Positions 18,988 through 26,726 of a stretch of 32,900 nucleotides of DNA are shown here, piece after piece. The notes below the pieces were generated by a model. That model did not search any database. It was given only the letters and a program-made list of their open reading frames with translations, and was not told the origin of the DNA. The stretch spans positions 1-32,900 of the forward strand of contig DAOURL010000008.1 of assembly GCA_030625165.1 (NCBI GenBank), given 5' to 3'. This DNA comes from Methanosarcinales archaeon (GTDB lineage Archaea > Halobacteriota > Methanosarcinia > Methanosarcinales > Methanogasteraceae). The position numbers were made by a program, and so were the translations under genes. Numbering within the stretch: position 1 is the stretch's first letter; the number at the start of each line of letters is the position of its first letter.

Positions 18988-19725
18988 ATGGCTGAAGAAG
19001 AATTCGACGATAAAGAAGAAGACTTTCTTGCGGATGTCTTATCCTCAGGAAATTATGAGATCGATCAGAAGATGGGTGGCGGAATCCCAATGAATTCGCT
19101 ATCCCTCTTCGAAGGGGAAAATGACAGTGGCAAGTCGGTCCTTGTACAGCAGATTATGTGGGGGGGCTTGAATCAGGGACGGCGTATCGCCATATTCACG
19201 ACTGAAAATACTGTCAAGAGCTTGCTTAAGCAGATGACAAGTCTGTCACTCGATGTAGATGATTATTTCATCATAGGACGTTTGAATATATTTCCGATCC
19301 ATGTGCAGGGCGTTGACTGGGCTGAAGATGTGGGTGGCAACCTACTCGAGTTCATGCTGAAATCCATGGCGCAGTGTAAGAATGATGTCATCATCATCGA
19401 TTCGCTCACGGTCTTTGTCTTTCATTCGAATGATAACGACATCTTAAACTTCTTCACAGGATGTAAAAAGCTGTGCGATCTTGGAAAGACAATTCTACTG
19501 ACGGCACATGGGTACGCCTTCCCTGAGAATCTTCTGATCAGGATCAGATCGATCTGTGACGCACACCTGCACCTGAAGATGGAAGAAGCTGGCGATCAGA
19601 TGATAAAGTCGCTGGTGGTTGCAAAGATACGTGGTGCACAGAAGAGCACGGGAAACATCGTCAGCTTCGACGTTGATCCTGGCTTTGGTATGAGGATCAT
19701 CCCGATCTCGAAGGCAAAGGCGTAA
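18988..19725 (+). CDS. arlH: Archaellum ATPase ArlH (KaiC-like)
   Basis: Walker A EGENDSGKSVL; Walker B DVIIIDSL; position. Confidence 0.93.
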   Translation: MAEEEFDDKEEDFLADVLSSGNYEIDQKMGGGIPMNSLSLFEGENDSGKSVLVQQIMWGGLNQGRRIAIFTTENTVKSLLKQMTSLSLDVDDYFIIGRLNIFPIHVQGVDWAEDVGGNLLEFMLKSMAQCKNDVIIIDSLTVFVFHSNDNDILNFFTGCKKLCDLGKTILLTAHGYAFPENLLIRIRSICDAHLHLKMEEAGDQMIKSLVVAKIRGAQKSTGNIVSFDVDPGFGMRIIPISKAKA

Positions 19726-19739
19726 GTAAGGTGATTAAG

Positions 19740-21494
19740 ATGGAGTCTCTACCCTTTGAACCGAACGTTCATGAGGCGCATGGAGCCGATCTGATGCAGT
19801 GTGGACTCTATCGCATGTTACCTCCGGATGCAAAGAAGTTTATCAGTGTAGAGGAGAACCGTCATGTACTTGATTACATCCACATGCTTCCACTCGATGA
19901 TATAGGGGTACCAAAGTTCTACCCCAAGCTTTCAAGAGATCTGAAGAAGATAACGAAGCCGAATATCATATATCCTGCCGGAGATGGGATATCCATCCAT
20001 ATTTATCCGGATAAAGATGATGTGAGGAACTACTACATCCCTATCGAACCAACCCTGTTCGTGAATGTCGATGAACTGCTCATAGAGGTGGAAGAAGCAC
20101 TTGTCGATATCGTAGACGTTCTGGAGGTTACAACAGATGATATATATGCTAAGAAAGCCTTACTGGAAGAGGGTCTCGATGATGTATGCATCATAGAAGA
20201 CGATGGAGATGTAGGGGCAGAAGGGGGGATCAGGAAGAGGATATTTGATCGCATCCGCGGATTTGCCAGGACCACCAAAAATAAGAAGGTGCATGTAACC
20301 CCTGACGAATTTCAGAAGATCAAATACTACATATTCAAGGATAAGATCGGGATGGGACCCCTCCAGCCACTTCTGATGGATCCGTATATCGAGGATATCA
20401 GTTGCAGTGGTGTGGGGCAGATATTTGTGGAGCACAAGATCTTTTCCGGATTAAAGACGACGATAACGTTTAATGATATAGCGGAACTCGATTCTTATGT
20501 GGTACGGATGTCAGAGAAGATAGGAAAGCCGATAACATACCGGGATCCGATCGTTGATGCTGCGCTTCCTGACGGATCAAGGATAAACATCGTGTTCGGA
20601 GAGGATGTATCGAAACGGGGCAGCAATTTCACGATAAGGAAGTTTTCAGAGACGCCGCTCAGCATCTTAAACCTCATCGACTTCCATACGCTCGACTATA
20701 AGATGGCTGCGTATCTCTGGATGTTGTTGGGTGCGGGGATGAACTGTTTCGTTGTTGGTGAGACCGCATCAGGAAAGACGACGACGCTTAATGCAATGAC
20801 AACGTGTATGCGGGCAGACTCAAAAATTATATCGATAGAAGATACGCCTGAATTACAGGTACCTCATAAGAACTGGTTAAGAGAAGTCACAAGAGGATCC
20901 GGAGACGGGGGAAGCTCGGACGTGACAATGTTTGATCTGCTGAAGGCTGCCTTGAGGCAGCGTCCGGATGAGATAATAATCGGCGAGATCAGGGGCGCTG
21001 AGGGTAACATCGCTTTTCAGGCGATGCAGACCGGACATCCTGCGATGGCTACGTTTCACGCAGCATCCGTTGAGAAACTGATCCAGCGGCTGACCGGAGA
21101 CCCTATAAATGTTCCGAAGACCTACATAGACAACTTAAACCTTGTTGTCATCCAGAATTCTGTGAATGTCCCGGGTAAAGGGATGGCGAGGCGCATCACA
21201 AGCATCAACGAGATTATAGGATATGATCCATCCTCCCAGGCATTCTCCTTCATCGAGACGTTTCAGTGGGATGCCTCAAAAGATGCATTCAAATTTACAG
21301 GAAATAACAACTCGTACCTGCTTGAGAACCATATCGCTACAAAGCGCGGCTTACCGAAGAATAAACGAAGAAGGATATATAAAGAGCTTGATCGAAGAGA
21401 GAAGGTCTTAAAGAAGATGCATGATGCAGGGGTACTCGGATTCTATGAGTTATTCAAGATGATGGGGCGTGTGGAAGAGGGGGGGATCGTGTGA
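19740..21494 (+). CDS. arlI: Archaellum motor ATPase ArlI
   Basis: Walker A VVGETASGKTTTLNAM; secretion ATPase motif LRQRPDEIIIGEIRGAEGNIAFQAMQTGHPAMATFHA. Confidence 0.96.
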   Translation: MESLPFEPNVHEAHGADLMQCGLYRMLPPDAKKFISVEENRHVLDYIHMLPLDDIGVPKFYPKLSRDLKKITKPNIIYPAGDGISIHIYPDKDDVRNYYIPIEPTLFVNVDELLIEVEEALVDIVDVLEVTTDDIYAKKALLEEGLDDVCIIEDDGDVGAEGGIRKRIFDRIRGFARTTKNKKVHVTPDEFQKIKYYIFKDKIGMGPLQPLLMDPYIEDISCSGVGQIFVEHKIFSGLKTTITFNDIAELDSYVVRMSEKIGKPITYRDPIVDAALPDGSRINIVFGEDVSKRGSNFTIRKFSETPLSILNLIDFHTLDYKMAAYLWMLLGAGMNCFVVGETASGKTTTLNAMTTCMRADSKIISIEDTPELQVPHKNWLREVTRGSGDGGSSDVTMFDLLKAALRQRPDEIIIGEIRGAEGNIAFQAMQTGHPAMATFHAASVEKLIQRLTGDPINVPKTYIDNLNLVVIQNSVNVPGKGMARRITSINEIIGYDPSSQAFSFIETFQWDASKDAFKFTGNNNSYLLENHIATKRGLPKNKRRRIYKELDRREKVLKKMHDAGVLGFYELFKMMGRVEEGGIV

Positions 21495-22969
21495 GCGAGG
21501 AGAAGAGGGTTGCGGATGATCTACTCTTCCTGCTCACGTATATGGCATCGATTGCCACAGCAGATATCGATAGGAATGAGCTGTTCAAACATACATCTGA
21601 GCAGAACTATCCGCTGTCGATATATTTCAAGCGGGTATACACGCTTGCTGCAAAGTGGAGCTATGCATATTCAAAGGCGTGCAAATTCATCTCAAAAAAG
21701 GCAAAATTTGCGGTTTTAAAGGAATTTTTCGGGAGAATGGCAAGTGCCATGTCATCAGGAGAGCCTGAAAAGGAGTTTCTGAAGAATGAGCTGAGCACGA
21801 TGGAAAGTATATACTCCAATAATTATGAAAGAAGCATCGAGGCACTTAAGAAATGGACCGATGGATATACCGCGCTCCTCATCTCAACAACGCTCATTGT
21901 GATGGTTATACTACTATCAACAATGCTATATCCAATCGGAGATATACATCAAACTGCGTTTGTGATCTCTTTGGTGATGGTAGTCATCTGTGGGATAGGG
22001 GTATTTACCATACGCGATGCGGCTCCATACGAGTTGAGAACACATTCGCTTGAGACCGGATCGAAAGAACAGGAGATCATAAAACTGCTCTGCAGGGCAT
22101 TACTTCCAGCCGGATTCATAGTGACACTTGGTTTGATTCTGTTACAGATACATCTCGGGTATATCATGATCACTGCAGCAGCATTCGTAGCTCCGATTGG
22201 GGTTATGGCGGTGATTGATGATGGCAAGGTAACCGGCAGGGATTATGATTTCCCTTCGTTTGCAAAGACACTTGGTTCACTTGCAGGAACGATGGGTATC
22301 AACCCGAATATTGCGATGAATTACTTAGACCGCGAAACAGTCGGATCCCTTGAACCGCTGGTCAATACGTTACATAAAAGTCTATCGATCGAACTCAGCC
22401 CGGGTCTCAGCTGGGAGAGGTTCATCAGGGACAGCGGGTCTGAGCTGATAAACCGATGCACAAGGATATTTAACGATGCTATAAATCTTGGCGGAGATCC
22501 TGCAGAGATCGGGAAGATCGTCTCTTCGTCAAGCCTTGCAATCGTTCTCTTAAGGATGAAGCGAAAACCTGTCAGTGCCAACTTTGCAGGGTTGGTTATA
22601 CTGCTCCACACCTCAATGTCAGCCCTTCTCATATTCATCATCGAGATCATAGTCGCATTTAATGTTGCGCTTGCAACGATGTTTGAATCATCGGGCTTAG
22701 CGGAGGGTGCGGAGGGTGCTATGTCGGGTATGTCCGGGCTTGCTGGCAGTTTTGGAGGTACTGGTTCTGCCGAGCTTACCTTCCTGTACCAGTTTACGAT
22801 AGCAGCCGTCTTGATACTGACGATTTCAAACACCATTGCAATGATGGTGGCAGATGGCGGTGCAAAGTGTAAGATATTCTTCTATGGGGCGATAGTAACT
22901 GCTGCATCGGGTCTGGTTATGCTGGTCGTACCGGGTCTTGTATCCACGATGTTCGCGATTAACGTGTAA
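21491..22969 (+). CDS. arlJ: Archaellum platform membrane protein ArlJ
   Basis: Overlaps arlI; multiple TM helices; T2SF-like DFPSFAKTLGSLAGTMGINPNIAMNYL. Confidence 0.93.
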   Translation: MSEEKRVADDLLFLLTYMASIATADIDRNELFKHTSEQNYPLSIYFKRVYTLAAKWSYAYSKACKFISKKAKFAVLKEFFGRMASAMSSGEPEKEFLKNELSTMESIYSNNYERSIEALKKWTDGYTALLISTTLIVMVILLSTMLYPIGDIHQTAFVISLVMVVICGIGVFTIRDAAPYELRTHSLETGSKEQEIIKLLCRALLPAGFIVTLGLILLQIHLGYIMITAAAFVAPIGVMAVIDDGKVTGRDYDFPSFAKTLGSLAGTMGINPNIAMNYLDRETVGSLEPLVNTLHKSLSIELSPGLSWERFIRDSGSELINRCTRIFNDAINLGGDPAEIGKIVSSSSLAIVLLRMKRKPVSANFAGLVILLHTSMSALLIFIIEIIVAFNVALATMFESSGLAEGAEGAMSGMSGLAGSFGGTGSAELTFLYQFTIAAVLILTISNTIAMMVADGGAKCKIFFYGAIVTAASGLVMLVVPGLVSTMFAINV

Positions 22970-22980
22970 GAGGTGATGAT

Positions 22981-23439
22981 ATGAATATAGGTGAGATAAC
23001 TGAAAAACTGATTCGGAAGATAAAGGGGGAAGATGAGATGGGCATTGAGCTGGAGATTGAAGACCTGTTATCAGATGAAGAGGAGCCTGATGAAGGGTTG
23101 GAGTCGGAATCTACTGGTGGATGGGTGCAGACGATAGAAGATAAGGATGATGATGATCTATCTTTTGAAGATGACCCCTCCAATGCCGCTAAAGGTGAAG
23201 AAGGCGAAGAGTCTGATGAATGGATTCGGCAGGATGATGATAAGACCGATCTGCAGGCATTTGGGTCAGGCGGGTCAGACACCACCGAGGATACGCTGTT
23301 AACAGAGCTAAAGATGGACGATGAGCTTGCCGATCACGAAAATCATGAGATTCTGGAGTATCTCGAGGTGGTTGGCGCGGACGAGCTGGTAGCTGAGATG
23401 AGGGGTGTTGTAGCGGAGCTTAAGAGAGGTCAAAGATAA
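22981..23439 (+). CDS. Small highly acidic protein of unknown function following arlJ
   Basis: RBS GAGGTGATGAT; Asp/Glu-rich; C-terminal LEYLEVVGADELVAEMRGVVAELKRG. Confidence 0.75.
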   Translation: MNIGEITEKLIRKIKGEDEMGIELEIEDLLSDEEEPDEGLESESTGGWVQTIEDKDDDDLSFEDDPSNAAKGEEGEESDEWIRQDDDKTDLQAFGSGGSDTTEDTLLTELKMDDELADHENHEILEYLEVVGADELVAEMRGVVAELKRGQR

Positions 23440-23442
23440 CTC

Positions 23443-23456
23443 TAAAATATAAATAT
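23443..23456 (+). promoter_or_regulatory. Archaeal BRE/TATA-like promoter for the intron-bearing transcript
   Basis: TAAAATATAAATATGG, followed about 95 nt later by AGGAGG and ATGA immediately before the intron. Confidence 0.5.
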
Positions 23457-23558
23457 GGAATCATTTAGGATTATCGTAGTAGTATCGGGGCATCAGCACC
23501 GGCACGTCCGGTAATAAACAACAAACAGAACAAACCAAGGAGGGATTAGAAGAGATGA

Positions 23559-24332
23559 GTGCGCCGAGCAAAATTCATATCATCCAGTTGGTGAAAACCC
23601 AACCTGGGGAAAGGTTAGCCGCCACCTCAGAACTGAAACCCAGCACCCGAGTACTGGTAACAGGCTGCTGTGAAGCCAGGGGGATTGGATACTGGGCCGC
23701 AACGCGAGTGAAGGTACCCACCCCCGAAATTCATCTTGTCTCGGAGGTCGACGCTGTTCATCTGACGGAAGACCGTACTTTCATCACCGTTAATCCGAAT
23801 CTCCGGTCTTGGAATATAGCAGGGAGCTCTGGGGTGTGGTTAGGTGATGCGAGCCCAGGCGGGCGTCTGATGCCGTGGCACGGTGCCAACGGCTTTGCTC
23901 ACTGCGTTCGCATTATCAAACGGATACGCTTGGGTTCTCGGGAGGGGCAGTGTGTTCTCCTTACGGGTGTATGTGGTGTCAAGCATAAGAACGGTGAGGC
24001 ATTGCAGATGGCGCTCTGGGAGTCGGACCAGTTCATAGTGCCAACGGCTTTGCTTCGCTTGCGCTTCGCATTACCGTCGAAACAGGGTAATTCCTGTAGA
24101 GGGAAGGGACTGGCAGAAGAACCATTGGGACAGGGACACATCTTCCGCACTCAGATGCGGGTTAAAGATGGCAACAAAACCGGACTCATAACCCATCTGA
24201 CAAATGATGGAGAGGGTTCTTCTGAAGAGCCGGATGAGGGAAAACCTCACGGCCGGTTCTGTGAGAGGGCTTCAATAGTAACCTCGGAGCTATTACTCCA
24301 TCAGGAGGTGCGCTATGAGCTCTACTCGACAT
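23559..24332 (+). mobile_element. ORF-less group II intron (ribozyme only)
   Basis: 5' GTGCGCCGAGC; domain V GAGCCGGATGAGGGAAAACCTCACGGCCGGTTC (24227-24259) with AGC triad; domain VI stem AGGGCTT[CA]ATAG / CTATGAGCTCT with bulged A at 24324 and end CTCGACAT; IBS1 AGATGA (23553-23558) complementary to TCATCT at 23758-23763 (also 23731-23736). 3' end uncertain by about 2 nt. Confidence 0.9.
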
Positions 24333-24338
24333 CAGAGT

Positions 24339-24479
24339 ATGTTGATCAAAAAAGGCAGCATGAATATCGAGGAGAGGGACGTGATTGCTGTGGAAAAGAA
24401 TATGAAAGAGGAGCGCATCAGGGTCGGCGAAGATGTCGGAGGAAACGATAGGCACACATTGAGCCGTGAGATGCGTTGA
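24339..24479 (+). CDS. Small ORF immediately 3' of the group II intron, possible exon 2 / host gene
   Basis: MLIKKGSMNIEERDVIAVEKNMKEERIRVGEDVGGNDRHTLSREMR; RNY-like codon pattern; below the ORF-track length cutoff. Confidence 0.45.
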   Translation: MLIKKGSMNIEERDVIAVEKNMKEERIRVGEDVGGNDRHTLSREMR

Positions 24480-24492
24480 AGAGGAGTTATAG

Positions 24493-24783
24493 GTGGAGAA
24501 TATGAAAAAGAATATCTCAAAGGCGAAGGCGTTTCAGATTGTCGTTGACAACATGAGGACGCTCTGCTATGAACAGACGATGGAGCACCGCACATCTTTA
24601 TCACGGATTGCAGGTCTTATCGGACTTTGCGAGCTTATACTTATCATCATAGTAATCGCACTCTCTGTATCAGGTTGGGATCTGTATGGAATAATCATCA
24701 TTTCGATGATCGCCGGATCATTCGTAACGAATATGCTATGGTTCTACCTAATGAGACGAGAGGTGAGAATTTGGAAGGGTTGA
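24493..24783 (+). CDS. Small membrane protein, unknown function
   Basis: Two hydrophobic helices; start at 24493 or 24502. Confidence 0.6.
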   Translation: MENMKKNISKAKAFQIVVDNMRTLCYEQTMEHRTSLSRIAGLIGLCELILIIIVIALSVSGWDLYGIIIISMIAGSFVTNMLWFYLMRREVRIWKG

Positions 24784-24786
24784 TAG

Positions 24787-25050
24787 ATGGCGAATCGTGA
24801 ATTTGTTCAGCAACAAGTCGTATTCATTGGATTCGTTATTTATCTCATCATTATCTGGAGAATCTGGCATCTTGCAATCCTTGGGATTATGGGTGGTGCG
24901 GTGCCGGCGAATTTTGTCCGAACCATGCTCGCCGATATGCCTGCCACGCATCAGATGTTGGTGCAATCATGTTTATGTGCCGTCAAACCAAGTAAGCGAT
25001 ATGGAGCGATGCATCGCAATCGCAAAGAAAGACCTTACAGCCGAGTTTAG
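24787..25050 (+). CDS. Possible small membrane protein overlapping ccmB
   Basis: Hydrophobic FIGFVIYLIIIWRIWHLAILGIMGG; C-terminal part overlaps the ccmB start in another frame. Confidence 0.35.
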   Translation: MANREFVQQQVVFIGFVIYLIIIWRIWHLAILGIMGGAVPANFVRTMLADMPATHQMLVQSCLCAVKPSKRYGAMHRNRKERPYSRV

Positions 25051-25663
25051 AACTAAGCAGATGCTAAACTCGATGCTCATGTTTGCATTCCTCATCCTAT
25101 TGATCTTCAGTTTTTCATTTGTGGATTTGCGCGGCAGTCACGACCGGATCACAGAACTGGCTCCGGGTATGCTCTGGATTACGTTTATGTTTGCAGGCAT
25201 GTTGGGGCTGTCCAGATCGTTCGCTCTTGAGCAGGAGGAGAACTGCATCGAGGGTCTGAAACTCTGCCCGGTCGATCGCAGCGCTATCTATGTCGGCAAG
25301 ATGCTCTCCAGTCTCGTGCTGATGCTGATCATGGAGGCAATCACCATACCGATATTTATGGTTCTGTTTAATTATACAATACCAAATATGTTCTGGCTGG
25401 CACTTGTCATACTACTCGGTACGATCGGGTTTCTCGCGGTTGGCACGCTCTTATCGGCACTGACCTTAAACGCACAGACAAGAGAGATCCTGCTCCCTGT
25501 TCTACTCTTTTCGGTGCTATTTCCCCTGATCATGGTGCTGGTGCCTGCGACTGCCAATGTGCTCACATACACAAGCGCGATCCCCCAAATCAGGCTGCTC
25601 TGTGTATACGATATCGTCTTCTTCCTGATATCGCTGATCGCTTTTGAGTATGCGATCGAGTGA
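25001..25663 (+). CDS. ccmB: Heme exporter / cytochrome c maturation protein CcmB
   Basis: MERCIAIAKKDLTAEFRTKQMLNSMLMFAFLILLIFSFSF... EQEENCIEGLKLCPVDRSAIYVGKM... EILLPVLLFSVLFPLI; start at 25001, not the track start at 24797. Confidence 0.88.
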   Translation: MERCIAIAKKDLTAEFRTKQMLNSMLMFAFLILLIFSFSFVDLRGSHDRITELAPGMLWITFMFAGMLGLSRSFALEQEENCIEGLKLCPVDRSAIYVGKMLSSLVLMLIMEAITIPIFMVLFNYTIPNMFWLALVILLGTIGFLAVGTLLSALTLNAQTREILLPVLLFSVLFPLIMVLVPATANVLTYTSAIPQIRLLCVYDIVFFLISLIAFEYAIE

Positions 25664-25729
25664 CGGGGGGGTTCGTGCGGGGCATATCTTCTTTTGGGGT
25701 ACGGCGATGCTGGCATTTTCACAAGGGGG

Positions 25730-26236
25730 TCACTCCGAACACAATTCTACGATCATCTTCCGCCTCGAAAGCGGCGTCACAATCGCTTTACCTTTTTTCG
25801 TGAGCCCCATGACCCGGAGAACGTCCTTTGGGATGTACATCCCAAGTCTTCCTGCGCCGACTGTGGATATGCTGCATTCGTATCCTCCGGCTGGCTTGTT
25901 TTTGGTGTATCGATCGATGATCTTCGATGAACCGGTATCGAATGCGAAATCTCCGCAGTTCGAGCACCGGAGCCCGGTCAGATTCGGGATCACGATCCGC
26001 TCGCCAGCCAGCACAACCTCAAATACGAGATCATCTACAAAACTGACTGTGTGTGATCCGCATACCGGGCATGTCGCATCTGCAATATCCTTCAGTGGCG
26101 ATCCGCGTCTGCCTGCGCGCCTCTTTGCGATCTCTATTTTTGTTTCCTCCACCATTTCAGGGGTTATGGTTGGAATATCATCCATCGGAGGTGTATCTTC
26201 TTTTTTTGTGTTCATGTTTGTGTTTGTTTGTGTCAA
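25730..26236 (-). CDS. MqsA/YgiT-type zinc-finger antitoxin with C-terminal AbrB/SpoVT-like domain
   Basis: CPVCGSHTVSFVDDLVFEVVLAGERIVIPNLTGLRCSNCGDFAFD; GRLGMYIPKDVLRVMGLTKKGKAIVTPLSRRKMIVE. Confidence 0.75.
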   Translation of the reverse strand: MTQTNTNMNTKKEDTPPMDDIPTITPEMVEETKIEIAKRRAGRRGSPLKDIADATCPVCGSHTVSFVDDLVFEVVLAGERIVIPNLTGLRCSNCGDFAFDTGSSKIIDRYTKNKPAGGYECSISTVGAGRLGMYIPKDVLRVMGLTKKGKAIVTPLSRRKMIVELCSE

Positions 26237-26574
26237 TCTTCATCGAATGCTGTGATAATCCTCACAAGACTGCCAGAATCGATCTCGTGCACTTCAAACA
26301 CGATGCGGATCAGTCTTGGCGGATAATTCATTCGAGACCACGATAAGTATCGTCCATCTATTTCCCGATCTGGTTTGTAGTAGCCATATAAAAGTCCGTT
26401 TATTAGGTCATCCTCGGTGATATTCGGGTGGCGTGATAATATGTGATGCCATTGGATGGCATATCTCTCGTTGAGAACGAGTTCTCTTACCTGCTCTTTC
26501 AGTTTGAGCAGATCTGTATGTACGTTTTTTGTTTCCATGTATATACTTCCTTTTACCTGTTTGCCATTTGTCAT
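26233..26574 (-). CDS. Putative toxin, DUF4258/MqsR-like
   Basis: VLNERYAIQWHHILSRHPNITEDDLINGLLYGYYKPDREIDGRYLSWSRMNYPPRLIRIVFEVHEIDSGSLVRIITAFDED; 4-nt overlap with the antitoxin gene. Confidence 0.65.
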   Translation of the reverse strand: MTNGKQVKGSIYMETKNVHTDLLKLKEQVRELVLNERYAIQWHHILSRHPNITEDDLINGLLYGYYKPDREIDGRYLSWSRMNYPPRLIRIVFEVHEIDSGSLVRIITAFDED

Positions 26575-26612
26575 TCATTTTTCACGTCCTCCTTTCGTAA
26601 TGCACGTTTTTT

Positions 26613-26642
26613 ACGTACATTATACTTTGAATTGACGTACAT
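26613..26642. promoter_or_regulatory. Pair of ACGTACAT direct repeats in the toxin-antitoxin promoter
   Basis: ACGTACAT at 26613-26620 and 26635-26642, 22 bp apart; TTTAAATA promoter element next to it on the minus strand. Confidence 0.6.
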
Positions 26643-26726
26643 ACTATTTAAATCTTCGCATCAGACACCCAAACCCAATACCATCAGCATCTATCTTTTT
26701 ATCCAATTGCCACCAACACCAGAGTC

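Noticed and set aside
23555-24451. 298-aa plus-strand ORF as a protein-coding gene
   Set aside because: No recognisable protein family and atypical composition; the span coincides with group II intron 5' end, domains V and VI and EBS/IBS pairing.
25644-26255. 203-aa plus-strand ORF opposite the antitoxin gene
   Set aside because: Antisense shadow of the well-supported MqsA-like gene.
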